Assembly (NCBI GenBank): GCA_963844885.1
Contig: CAWJQA010000015.1
Location: forward strand, 1 to 64,000
From: DATMER01 sp963844885
Lineage (GTDB): Bacteria; Acidobacteriota; Thermoanaerobaculia; Multivoradales; UBA5704
Direction: 5' to 3'
Length of the DNA stretch: 64,000 bases
Part shown: positions 16,575-24,705 of the stretch, one piece after another
How the letters are laid out: each line of letters opens with the position of its first letter
Position numbering within the stretch: the stretch's first letter is position 1
The notes under the pieces: model-generated
Databases searched by the model: none
What the model was told of the DNA's origin: nothing
What the model saw: only the letters and a program-made list of their open reading frames with translations
Program-made: the position numbers and the translations under genes

Positions 16575-18263
16575 ATGACAAACGGTCCTTCCGGATGGTG
16601 GATGCACCACGGTGACCCGGAGCACACCGGGTACGTGAGCGACAGCCCCATCAACAGCACGAACGCCGGCAAGCTCACGGTTTTCAAGGAGCTTCAGCTC
16701 GGCGGCCCCGTGCTTTCGACTCCCGCCGTCGTGGACGGCTTTGTTTATGTCGGCACCGCCAACGCGCATGGTGCGAAAGACTCCAACGGCGGCTCTTTCT
16801 ACAAGATCGAGCTCGCCACAGGCACGGTCGCCGCCAGTTTCAATTGGGACATCCCGGCCGGGGAGCGCGATTCGCACGGCTTCTGCGGCATGGGCTGTAC
16901 TCCGGCCGTCATCGGCGGCAAGGTCTACTTCGTGGCCTTCAACGCCAAGCTCTACTGCCTCGACCAGGCGACCCTGAAGGAGGTCTGGATCACCGACCTG
17001 CGCTACGCGGACCCGGCGCACAACCAGCCGGTGACGAACACGGGCGGCATGAGCCAGGGCAACCCGCCGGTCGCCGGCTGGTCCTCGCCGCTGGTCGTGG
17101 GAAACCGCGTGTACACGGGAATCGGCGAAGGCGAGAACCCGAACGCCTACACCTTCGTCTACTGCCTGGACGCGGACACCGGCAAGGTCATCTGGCTCTT
17201 CTGCACCAACCAGTTCCTGAAGGACGAGGACAACGAGCCGAACCGGATCCCTTCGGCGGCCGTGAGCGATGCTGATCTGCTGCCCGGCTTCAGCGTCTTT
17301 GTCGGCACTCCGGTCACTCTCGGCTGCTCGGTCTGGGGGGGCATCGCCTATGACCAGGGCCTGAACCGGCTCTACTGCCCGACAGGGAACCCGCAGTTGG
17401 ACGGTCCGCTGCCGTGCCCCGGCTACGCGAACGGCCTGCTGTCGCTCGACGCCTCGACCGGCGCCTTCCAGGGTTTCGTCCAGTTTCCGCCCGAGAGCAG
17501 CTACCGGCCGTCGGACATCGACGTCGACGTCGGCGGCTCGCCGACCCTTTTCACCAACGAGCAGGGGCGCCGCCTCGTGGCCCTCGGCTGCAAGAACGGT
17601 GGCTTCATGATCCTCGACGCGAAGACCCTGGAGATCGTGAAGTGGCGGCAGATTCTCCCCTACGCGGACGGCGGCCAGCAATTCCCCGCCATTGATCCGC
17701 ACCCGCCCGCGTCGGAGCAGAACGAGATCAATCCGCGGGTGACCAACGAGGTGTCCAACGACGGGCCGAACGCGGGCGAGAACTGGACCGGCACGTACAG
17801 CACGGCCGCGGTCCATCCGGGCCTGCGCCGGCTCTTCCTGGGACTCGGCGGCAAGAACTACGATATGGCCTCGTCGGGCATCGACACCGATACCACGCCG
17901 TTCCTCCGCGCCATGGACTGGGGCACCCTGGAGGACGCCTGGCCCATGGACGGCGGCACCCCACCGCGCTACGTCAACGGCCGCCCGCCCTTCTACACCA
18001 ACGGCGGCGAGTCGGGCCTGGCCCTGCCGGCCGTGGTCAACGACGTGGTGCTCATGTCGACCACGAAGATCAGCGTCTACGCCTTCTCGGCGGTGGACGG
18101 CAAGCTGCTCTGGCAGGACCAGCTCGGCGAGCAGACCGGCGGCTTCACCGGCGGCTACGGCTACTGCATGGGACCGGCCGTGTGGAAGAACTACGTGGTG
18201 GCCGGAGCCCTGGTCTTCGGCCGCGACGGCGGCATCCTGCGGATCTACCGGCTCCAGGAGTGA
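16575..18263 (+). CDS. PQQ-type beta-propeller protein B
   Basis: The product is 562 aa, paralogous to protein A along its length: same opening (WWMHHGDPEHTGYV), same CGMGCTPAVIGGKVYF blade, same GIGEGENP and FTGGYGYCMGPAVWKNYVVA endings. Blade motifs include FYKIELATGTV, YCLDADTGKVIWLF and SLDASTGAF. No signal peptide is visible. It starts 10 bp after the cytochrome gene with GAGGAAGAG as ribosome site. Duplication within one operon suggests two subunits or two substrate specificities. PQQ binding cannot be confirmed from motifs alone. Confidence 0.82.
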   Translation: MTNGPSGWWMHHGDPEHTGYVSDSPINSTNAGKLTVFKELQLGGPVLSTPAVVDGFVYVGTANAHGAKDSNGGSFYKIELATGTVAASFNWDIPAGERDSHGFCGMGCTPAVIGGKVYFVAFNAKLYCLDQATLKEVWITDLRYADPAHNQPVTNTGGMSQGNPPVAGWSSPLVVGNRVYTGIGEGENPNAYTFVYCLDADTGKVIWLFCTNQFLKDEDNEPNRIPSAAVSDADLLPGFSVFVGTPVTLGCSVWGGIAYDQGLNRLYCPTGNPQLDGPLPCPGYANGLLSLDASTGAFQGFVQFPPESSYRPSDIDVDVGGSPTLFTNEQGRRLVALGCKNGGFMILDAKTLEIVKWRQILPYADGGQQFPAIDPHPPASEQNEINPRVTNEVSNDGPNAGENWTGTYSTAAVHPGLRRLFLGLGGKNYDMASSGIDTDTTPFLRAMDWGTLEDAWPMDGGTPPRYVNGRPPFYTNGGESGLALPAVVNDVVLMSTTKISVYAFSAVDGKLLWQDQLGEQTGGFTGGYGYCMGPAVWKNYVVAGALVFGRDGGILRIYRLQE

Positions 18264-18269
18264 CGCGCC

Positions 18270-18821
18270 ATGACAGCGGTTTTCTTGCTGGGGCTGCTCG
18301 TCGGCCTCGACAACCTCCAGGTCGGCGCGGCCCTGGGGCTGGTGCGGATGAGCACCGCGCGGCGCTGGGCCTTTGCCGGCGCCTTCGCGTTCTGGGAGAC
18401 GGCCATGCCGCTCATCGGCCTCGCGCTCGGCCACGCCGCCCGCGCCCGGGTCGGGCCGTGGGCGGAGGAGCTCGGCATCGCGGTGCTGGGGATCTGCGGC
18501 GTGCTCATCATCGTCATGGCGCTGCGCGGGGGACCCGAGGGGGACGAGGCCGAGGAGAGCTTCGCCGGCAGCCGCCTCGCCCTGGCCGGCCTCCCCCTTT
18601 CCCTTTCGTTCGACAACCTGGCGGCCGGTGTGGGTCTCGGTTCGCTCGGCTTCCCGGTGATCGCCTCGGCCCTGATCCTCGGACTGGTCAGCGGCTCGCT
18701 CTGCGCCCTGGGTCTGTTCGCCGGAGCGTATTTCCGGCGCTGGGTTCCGGCGCGGCCCGAGCTGTTGAGCGGCGCTTTCCTGCTGGTTCTGGCCGCGTTC
18801 CGGCTGCTGGAGATGCGATGA
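18270..18821 (+). CDS. MntP-like six-helix membrane protein
   Basis: The product is 183 aa, about the size of manganese efflux pump MntP. It consists of two three-helix halves, each starting with a conserved Asp in a helix (LLVGLDNLQVGAALGL and LSLSFDNLAAGVGLGS), the internal duplication typical of MntP and related cation exporters. A short acidic loop (GPEGDEAEE) joins the halves. It starts 6 bp after propeller B, and its stop overlaps the next start (ATGA), so it is in the same operon. Metal specificity is inferred from the family only. Confidence 0.75.
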   Translation: MTAVFLLGLLVGLDNLQVGAALGLVRMSTARRWAFAGAFAFWETAMPLIGLALGHAARARVGPWAEELGIAVLGICGVLIIVMALRGGPEGDEAEESFAGSRLALAGLPLSLSFDNLAAGVGLGSLGFPVIASALILGLVSGSLCALGLFAGAYFRRWVPARPELLSGAFLLVLAAFRLLEMR

Positions 18822-20069
18822 GCGGCCGCGAGCTTGTCGTGCGGGGGTTGGATTTTCCCACCAGCCTGGCCTTCGACGCCGAAGGCACGCCCTGGGTCGC
18901 CGAGTCCGGCCTGCCGTTCGGCGGTGCCGCGCCGGGAGGGAAGATCCGGCGGATCGGTCCGGACGGCCGGGCGGATGCATGCCTCGGCGACCTCAAATGG
19001 CCGGTGAACGGCCTCGCCTTCCACGACGGCCTCTTCTACATCGCCGAGGGTGGGCATCCGGGCCGCATCAGCCGCTGGGCTCCGGGAGGAGAACAGGAGA
19101 CGGTGCTCGACGGCATGCCGGGCCTCGGCAACTATCACACCAACATGGCGGTCATGCGGACCGGACGGCTGGCTCTATTTCTCGCAGGGTGCGATGACCA
19201 ACAGCGGCGTGATCGGTCTCGACGCCTACGAGCTGGGCTGGCTGAAGCGGCTGCCGCACAACCACGACGTCCCCGGCTACGACGTGGTTTTGAACGGCCT
19301 CAACCTGGAGACCGACAATCCCCTCAGCACGAATGGAGACCACAGGGCGCGGACCGGGGCCTTCTCGCCGTTCGGGGTCCAGACGCGGCCCGGGCAGCGG
19401 ATCGAGGGCCGGACCCCCTGCACGGCCGCGGTGATGCGCTGCCGTCCGGACGGCTCCGGCCTGGAGCTGGTGGCCTGGGGCCTGCGCAACGCCTACGGCC
19501 TCCTCTTCCTGCCCGACGGTCGCCTGATCGTCACGGACCAGGGCGCCGACGACCGTGGCAGCCGGCCGATCGGCCAGGCGCCGGACGTCCTTTTCGAGGT
19601 GCGTCCGAAAGCCTGGTACGGCTGGCCGGACTACGTGGGCGGCGTGCCTGTGACCGATCGGCGGTTCCGGCCGGTGCGCGGTCCGCAGCCGGAGCTGCTG
19701 CTGGCGAACCACGGCGAGCTGCCGCCGCCGGAGAAGCCACTCCTGGAGTTTGCCGTCAACGCGGCGGCGACCAAGATGGACGTGCTGCCGTCGGGTCAGA
19801 TCCTCGTGGCTTTGTTTGGAGACGAGCGTCCGATGACCGGGCCGGCGGGTCCGAAAGTGGGCCGGTCGCTGGCGCGGATCGATCCCGCGGACTGGTCTCT
19901 GCATGCGGTCGAAGCCGGCCCGTTCCGCCGTCCGATCGACGTGCGGGTGCATCCGTTGGAAGGCGCGGTCTACGTTTTGGACTTCGGAGAATTCGAGATG
20001 GGCCCTGGCGGGGTGGAAGCGCAAGCCGGCACCGGCGCGCTGTGGAAGCTGCCGCTGGAAACCCTTTGA
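18818..20069 (+). CDS. PQQ-dependent sugar dehydrogenase-like propeller protein; one frame break
   Basis: The start overlaps the MntP-like gene by four bases. The N-terminal part (LDFPTSLAFDAEGTPWVAES, ISRWAPGGEQETVLDGMPGL) continues after a one-base shift near 19157 into GPDGWLYFSQGAMTNSGVIG, then RNAYGLLFLPDGRLIVTDQG and YVLDFGEFEMGPGGVEAQAG. Corrected length is about 416 aa. This is the six-bladed soluble glucose dehydrogenase / sorbosone dehydrogenase fold. As given, the frame stops early. It has no clear signal peptide, like its propeller neighbours. A sequencing indel is likely because the rest of both frames is well conserved. Confidence 0.78.
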
Positions 20070-20079
20070 GGAGAGACGG

Positions 20080-20397
20080 ATGAAACAGTCTGTACGGTAC
20101 CGGGCCGCCTCGGCGGCGGCGAAGAATCCCCAGCCCCGAGCGGCTCAGCCGGCGGTGTCGGCACCCGCGCCGTCCCAGGTCTCGTTCGCGGACGACATCA
20201 TGCCCCTCTTCAAGCAGTTTCAGGGTCCGATGATGTGGCGTCTCGACCTGACCAGCTACGACGCGGTCAAGGCCAACGCGCAGATCATCTGGGACCAGAT
20301 CTCCACCCAGAGCATGCCGCCGCCCCCGTTTCCCCCGCTCACGGCCGCGCAGATCGCGGCGTTCAAGGCGTGGATGGACACGGGCTTTCCGCCGTGA
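20080..20397 (+). CDS. Small haem-less cytochrome-like protein B
   Basis: The product is 105 aa. An Ala/Pro/Gln-rich N-terminal extension of about 34 residues precedes a domain matching the 76-aa protein at 14929: FADDIMPLFKQFQG, then DLTSYDAVKANAQIIWDQI and MPPPPFPPLTAAQIAAFKAW. Again CXXCH is absent. GAGGAGAG precedes the ATG, 10 bp after the dehydrogenase-like gene. It closes the redox cluster. Two copies bracketing the cluster argue for a specific role with the propellers, but the biochemistry is unknown. Confidence 0.72.
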   Translation: MKQSVRYRAASAAAKNPQPRAAQPAVSAPAPSQVSFADDIMPLFKQFQGPMMWRLDLTSYDAVKANAQIIWDQISTQSMPPPPFPPLTAAQIAAFKAWMDTGFPP

Positions 20398-20456
20398 GGG
20401 GGAGGCGGTACCGCACGCATGAGCGAACGCGGCATTCCGCCGTGAACGAGGAGGTT

Positions 20457-20770
20457 GAGCAGGCGATCCCACTTGCGCTCGGCACGCGTCCGTTCCATCC
20501 GGAGGCGCCTTGCCGCCCGGCAGAAGCGTCTCCGTCCGTCGCGGAGGCGTTCCTGTTTCCAAAACTTACGCCTTACTTTCATACGGAGGCGTTCCTATCC
20601 TCCGCGGTTACGCCTCATTTTCAAAATGGCAGGCTCTATTTTCATCCTGGAACGCTTCCGTTTTTCATCCTTACGCCTTGGTAACAAAATGTTACGCTCC
20701 GTTTTCACCCGAGAACGTTTCAAAATGAAAAAGAAGCGTAGATCATGGAGACGAGAACGCTTCCACGATG
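20457..20770. repeat. Diverged 21-bp tandem array, about 15 units
   Basis: A core like ACGCYTCC recurs in exact 21-bp register with its CG at 20464, 20485, 20506, 20527, 20548, 20569, 20590, 20611, 20653, 20674, 20695, 20716, 20737 and 20758; the unit at 20632 is degenerate. Sequence between cores is AT-richer than its surroundings (TTTTCAAAATG-type). In the plus frame it would read as seven-residue repeats (LRLTFIR, LRLIFKM, ERFRFSS, ERFKMKK), but no convincing start or ribosome site opens that frame. It fills most of the 441 bp between 20398 and 20838; nothing else is visible there. Confidence 0.8.
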
Positions 20771-20838
20771 CACGCCGAGCCCGCGCCAGGGACATGTTGT
20801 GGGGCCTGAACCTCCACTCCGGATAGACTCCCTCCGCC

Positions 20839-22068
20839 ATGTTCCGCTCCATCCTGGCCACCTACCGGGAAGCCTTCGCCGGCCTCAACCGCTCCGTCTG
20901 GCTGCTGTCGTTCGCGACGCTGGTCAACCGCAGCGGCACGATGGTGTTGCCGTTCCTCGTCCTCTACCTCGTCAAGATCCGGGGGTTCGAGACGACGGAC
21001 GCGGGCGTCGCCATCGGGCTTTACGGTGCTGGCGGGGTGCTCGGGTCCTACCTGGGCGGTTGGCTGTGCGACCGGGTGGCGCCGCGGTGGGTCATCGCGG
21101 GCAGCCTGTCGCTCACGGGCGTGGGGTTCGTCGTCCTCGGACGGCTGACGGCTCAGCCTTCGATCCTGGCCACCATGGTTCTCCTGGGACTGGTGGGGGA
21201 GGGATTCCGGCCCGCGACCTCCACCGCGCTCGCCGCCGCCGCGCCGCCGGAGCTGCGGACGCGCGCGTTCGCCTTGAACCGCCTCGCCATCAACCTCGGG
21301 ATGAGCCTCGGACCGTCGATCGGCGGATTCCTGGCGATGCGCAGCTACAACTGGCTCTTCCTCGTGGACGGCGGCACCTGTCTGCTGTCCGCGGCTTTCC
21401 TGGTCGCCGCCTTCCGCGGCGGGCCGTCCAGGGCTGGGAAGACGGCGGCCTCGGCCGTCGAGGACGGCCGCTCGCCCTGGAAGGACGGCCCGTTCCTCGC
21501 CATGATGGGCCTCTTCTTCCTGCTCGCCCTGGTCACGTTCCAGATGACCAGCACGTTCGCGTTGACCTTGCGCGATCTCTACGGCTTCCAGGAGGGACGG
21601 ATCGGAGTGGTGCTGGCGGTCAACACCGTGATCATCGTGGCCTTCGAGATGATCCTGGTCCACCGGGTCGGCGCGCTGGACCCGCTCCGCCTCATCGGCG
21701 TCGGCGCCTTTCTCTTCGGCCTCGGGTTCGCGCTGCTCCCGTTCGGCTCGACCTTCCTCTATGTGGTGCTCACCGTGGTGGTGTGGACGGTGGGGGAGAT
21801 GCTGTCGTTCCCGCTCGCCGCGGGCGCGGTCGCGAACCGGGCCGGCGACGCGCACCGCGGCCTCTACATGGGTCTCTTCACGCTCTCGTTCGAGGGCGCC
21901 TGGATCTTCGCGCCCATCCTGGGCACCTGGATCTATCAGACGTGGGGACCCAAGACTTTGTGGCTCGGATGCGGCGGCGTCGGCCTGGTCCTCCTCGCGG
22001 GGTTCCAGGCCGTGGCCGCCTGGATCGAACGGGAGAGGACAGCCTCCTACCCTTCCCCCTCCTCGTAA
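20839..22068 (+). CDS. MFS transporter
   Basis: The product is 409 aa with 12 predicted membrane helices. Loop 2-3 carries an MFS-A-like motif (GGWLCDRVAPRWVIAGSLSL), and a second-half helix pattern begins after the central loop KDGPFLAMMGLFFLL. The opening FAGLNRSVWLLSFATLVNRS is typical of drug/proton antiporter-like MFS proteins. The substrate is unknown. The 3' end overlaps the convergent flavin reductase gene by 22 bp. No ribosome site stronger than CTCCG is seen. Confidence 0.9.
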   Translation: MFRSILATYREAFAGLNRSVWLLSFATLVNRSGTMVLPFLVLYLVKIRGFETTDAGVAIGLYGAGGVLGSYLGGWLCDRVAPRWVIAGSLSLTGVGFVVLGRLTAQPSILATMVLLGLVGEGFRPATSTALAAAAPPELRTRAFALNRLAINLGMSLGPSIGGFLAMRSYNWLFLVDGGTCLLSAAFLVAAFRGGPSRAGKTAASAVEDGRSPWKDGPFLAMMGLFFLLALVTFQMTSTFALTLRDLYGFQEGRIGVVLAVNTVIIVAFEMILVHRVGALDPLRLIGVGAFLFGLGFALLPFGSTFLYVVLTVVVWTVGEMLSFPLAAGAVANRAGDAHRGLYMGLFTLSFEGAWIFAPILGTWIYQTWGPKTLWLGCGGVGLVLLAGFQAVAAWIERERTASYPSPSS

Positions 22069-22547
22069 AGCCGCAGCTTGCGGTAGCCCCGGTTCCAGTA
22101 GATCAGGGGTGGCGCCTCCTGCGTCGGCACCTGGCTGGCCTCGATCGCGCCGACGTAGATCGTGTGCGAGCCCGCCGGATAGCGGGCGTGGATGCGGCAG
22201 TCCAGCCAGGCCAGCGCGTCCATCAGCACCGGCGCGCCGGTGACCGCCTTCGTCCAGTTTCCCATGGCGAAGCGGTCTTCGTCCTTGACCCACGCGAAGC
22301 GGTTCGACAGCTCCGACTGGCCTTCTCCCAGGATGTTCACCGCGAAGACGGCGTCGGGCTCCTGGAGGAGGGAATAGGCCATGTGCCGATTCTCGATGAT
22401 CACCATGATGAGGGGGGGATCGGCCGAGACCGAAGCGAAGGCCGAGACGGTCAAGCCGTGGGTCTTGTCCCCCGCCTTCATGGTCACGATCGTCACCCCG
22501 GCGGGGAAATGCCGCAGGGCCAGCCGGAACTCTTCCGAAGAGATCAC
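22047..22547 (-). CDS. Flavin reductase domain (FMN-binding) protein
   Basis: The product is 166 aa. It has the classical opening FRLALRHFPAGVTIVTM, then HGLTVSAFASVSADPPLIMV, VNILGEGQSELSNRFA and LDCRIHARYPAGSHTIYVG, the pattern of HpaC-like reductases that supply reduced flavin to monooxygenases. A GTG start at 22547 is chosen because AAGGAG lies seven bases upstream; an ATG at 22586 would add 13 residues without such a signal. No partner monooxygenase is adjacent. Confidence 0.9.
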   Translation of the reverse strand: MISSEEFRLALRHFPAGVTIVTMKAGDKTHGLTVSAFASVSADPPLIMVIIENRHMAYSLLQEPDAVFAVNILGEGQSELSNRFAWVKDEDRFAMGNWTKAVTGAPVLMDALAWLDCRIHARYPAGSHTIYVGAIEASQVPTQEAPPLIYWNRGYRKLRLYEEGEG

Positions 22548-22677
22548 CGCGCGCTCCTTTCTCGCGTACTCGATTCTTCCAGGCATTGTGCCACACCTTC
22601 TCCCTTTACCTCAGCCTCTCTTGCATCTAAGCTAGGCCCAGTTTTGAAGGGCTCTTTCTCCGCAACGGGAGACACCG

Positions 22678-24012
22678 ATGACCACGAAGTTCTTTCGGCA
22701 GCGTTACGTATTTGTGCTGATGCTGTGCATGACGGTGCCTTTGTGTGCCCAGGAGCCGGCACCGGAGGAGTCGTCTCTCCGCCCGAAGCTCACCTTCGGC
22801 CTGGAGGCCAAGGCCAACTACCGCCACAGCGAAGAGAACCGGTTCAAGGTGCCGTTCTTCGATCATCCTGTCTTCGAGGAGACTGTCAACCAGGGCTCGC
22901 ACATCGAGATGTCCACGGTCACGCTGTTCGTCGACGCCTCCTGGGGCGACGGCTTGACGGCGCACGGCAAGATCGATTTCATCGACCTCTACGACCGCAA
23001 CCCCACGTCGACCGACAAGAAGACGGACCTCGACGAGGGGTGGATCCGCTTCGGCATCGAGCCCGAGCCCGCGACCCTCGCGCCGCGCTGGGGCGCCTAT
23101 CTGAAGGTCGGCAAGATGCCCAAGTTCGAGCGCCAGGACGACCGCCACCTGGAGAGCTACGGCGTCGTCTCCACCGCCTTCAACCGGATGGAGGACACCG
23201 GCGTCGAGCTGGGCCTGAACCTCGGCCGCCACGTCTACGTCAAGACCACGGCGACCCAGGGCAACCCGCTCTTCATGCGCGACCCCAACGCGCTGGCCGG
23301 CGACAACGGCACGCCGGTGTTTCTCCCGCCGGCCACGAATCCGGACCCGGCGCTCAAATCCGGGATCGTCATCCTCTACGACGCCGAGGTCGAGGATCTG
23401 AATGTGAGTGGCAACCCCGAGGTGGGTCTCGGCGTGGGCGCGCGCTTCGCCGACGCGGCCGGGAGCCGCGGGCTCGACGTCCTCGCCTGGGGCTACAAGC
23501 GCACGCTCGCGCAGACCGTCGAGCTGGAAGGGACCTTCTACGGCGGCGACCTGGACATCCTCTCCGCCCCCGGAGACAACGCCACGTTCGCTTTCAAGGG
23601 GGACCGGAAGCGCGAGGTCGGTGGCAACGTCTGGCTCTACCTGGGCGGGTTCTCGTTCTTCGGCCAGTACGTCGACCAGGATCTGGCCGGCCTGCCGCGC
23701 ACCGGTCTCGAGGGCGAGGTCGCCTGGCGCCTCGATCTGCCGCTGTGGCTGAGCATCGGCGACCAGCAGCTTTTCACCTTCGTCGCCCCGGCGGTGCGCT
23801 ACTCGGAGCTGGACAACGGCTTCCGCAACCCGAAGCAGACGCCGTCGCCGAGCTTCTCCTGGGACTGGGTGAAGATCGACGCCGGTTTACGCCTGGGGAT
23901 CCTTTCCGGGGTCGACCTGACCGTGGAGTACGCCGACAACCGGTTCACGCTCGCCTCCGGTGCGAAGCGGGACAACAACGAGCTCCTGACCACGCTCCGC
24001 TGGAAGGTGTAG
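22678..24012 (+). CDS. Outer-membrane beta-barrel porin-like protein
   Basis: The product is 444 aa. The signal peptide ends about residue 24 (LCAQ). The rest alternates aromatic and charged beta strands (FGLEAKANYRH, HGKIDFIDLYDRNP, RWGAYLKVGKMPKFERQDDR, LTVEYADNRFTLA) and ends LLTTLRWKV, an alternating beta strand fitting a barrel end, though the usual terminal Phe is replaced by Val. It resembles phosphate-selective or general porins. It is first in a co-directional run with a cupredoxin and a sensor kinase (6-bp gap to the next gene), which suggests the three act on one envelope signal. GGGAGA precedes the ATG. Confidence 0.8.
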   Translation: MTTKFFRQRYVFVLMLCMTVPLCAQEPAPEESSLRPKLTFGLEAKANYRHSEENRFKVPFFDHPVFEETVNQGSHIEMSTVTLFVDASWGDGLTAHGKIDFIDLYDRNPTSTDKKTDLDEGWIRFGIEPEPATLAPRWGAYLKVGKMPKFERQDDRHLESYGVVSTAFNRMEDTGVELGLNLGRHVYVKTTATQGNPLFMRDPNALAGDNGTPVFLPPATNPDPALKSGIVILYDAEVEDLNVSGNPEVGLGVGARFADAAGSRGLDVLAWGYKRTLAQTVELEGTFYGGDLDILSAPGDNATFAFKGDRKREVGGNVWLYLGGFSFFGQYVDQDLAGLPRTGLEGEVAWRLDLPLWLSIGDQQLFTFVAPAVRYSELDNGFRNPKQTPSPSFSWDWVKIDAGLRLGILSGVDLTVEYADNRFTLASGAKRDNNELLTTLRWKV

Positions 24013-24018
24013 CCCTCG

Positions 24019-24705
24019 ATGCGGTTGGTGGCCCCGGTCCTCGTCCTTCTGGCGTTGCCCATCGCTTCCGGCGGTGCGGCGGGCGAGGATCTCCACGGAC
24101 GCGTCCAGCTCGTGGCCAAGGGCGGCAAGGGGCCGGCCAAGGGCGTCGACGTGCGGCAGGCACTGGTCTGGTTCGAGCCCGAGGGCGGCGCGCCGGCCCG
24201 GCCGCCGTCGGCGCCGTTCGTCATGACCACGAAGGACAAGCAGTTCGTCCCGCGCGTGCTCACGGTGCCGAAGGGGAGCCGCGTCGTCTTCCCCAACCAG
24301 GACGTCATCCTCCACAACGTGTTTTCGGTGTCGGGCGGCAACTCCTTCGACCTCGGCCTCTACAAGCGGGGGCCGGGCAAGGAGGTGACCTTCAAGGAGG
24401 CCGGGCTGGTGCGGGTGTTCTGCAACGTCCATCACGCCATGGTGGGCTACGTCTGGGTGCTGGCGGCGCCGTTCCAGGCTACGCCCGGAGCCGACGGCGG
24501 CTTCACGCTCACCGGCCTGCCGCGCGGACCGGGGCGGCTGACCGTCTGGCACGAGCAGGCCGATCCGTTGACGATGGACGTCCAGGTGCCGCGGACCGAC
24601 CTGCTGGCCGCCCGCGTGGAGATCGTGCGTCCGCGCGTCCCGCCGCATCTCGACAAGGCCGGCAAATCCTACTTCGGGTCGCAGCGTGACCGATACAACC
24701 GGTAG
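24019..24705 (+). CDS. Exported cupredoxin-domain protein
   Basis: The product is 228 aa with a signal peptide (MRLVAPVLVLLALPIASGGA). A plastocyanin-like fold is indicated by VPKGSRVVFPNQDVILHNVF (first copper His) and VFCNVHHAMVGYVWV (Cys, His, Met of a type-1 copper site). A C-terminal carboxypeptidase-regulatory-like beta domain follows (GFTLTGLPRGPGRLTVWHEQ). It should be a periplasmic copper protein. It overlaps the next gene, the sensor kinase, by 20 bp, so expression is coupled. Electron transfer or signal input to that kinase is inferred from context. Confidence 0.85.
   Translation: MRLVAPVLVLLALPIASGGAAGEDLHGRVQLVAKGGKGPAKGVDVRQALVWFEPEGGAPARPPSAPFVMTTKDKQFVPRVLTVPKGSRVVFPNQDVILHNVFSVSGGNSFDLGLYKRGPGKEVTFKEAGLVRVFCNVHHAMVGYVWVLAAPFQATPGADGGFTLTGLPRGPGRLTVWHEQADPLTMDVQVPRTDLLAARVEIVRPRVPPHLDKAGKSYFGSQRDRYNR

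Noticed and set aside
16362..18980. Minus-strand open frame of 872 codons
   Set aside because: It is antisense to propeller B and the MntP-like gene, low-complexity (Arg, Gly, Glu, His), with no motif.
20455..20826. 123-codon Arg-rich open frame over the 21-bp array
   Set aside because: It begins with TTG, has no ribosome site and consists only of diverged repeats; kept as a repeat with the coding option stated.
20745..24689. Very long plus-strand open frame over 1,300 codons
   Set aside because: It runs antisense or out of frame through the MFS, flavin reductase and porin genes, with Arg/Pro/Gly-rich composition and no domain; a shadow of high GC content.
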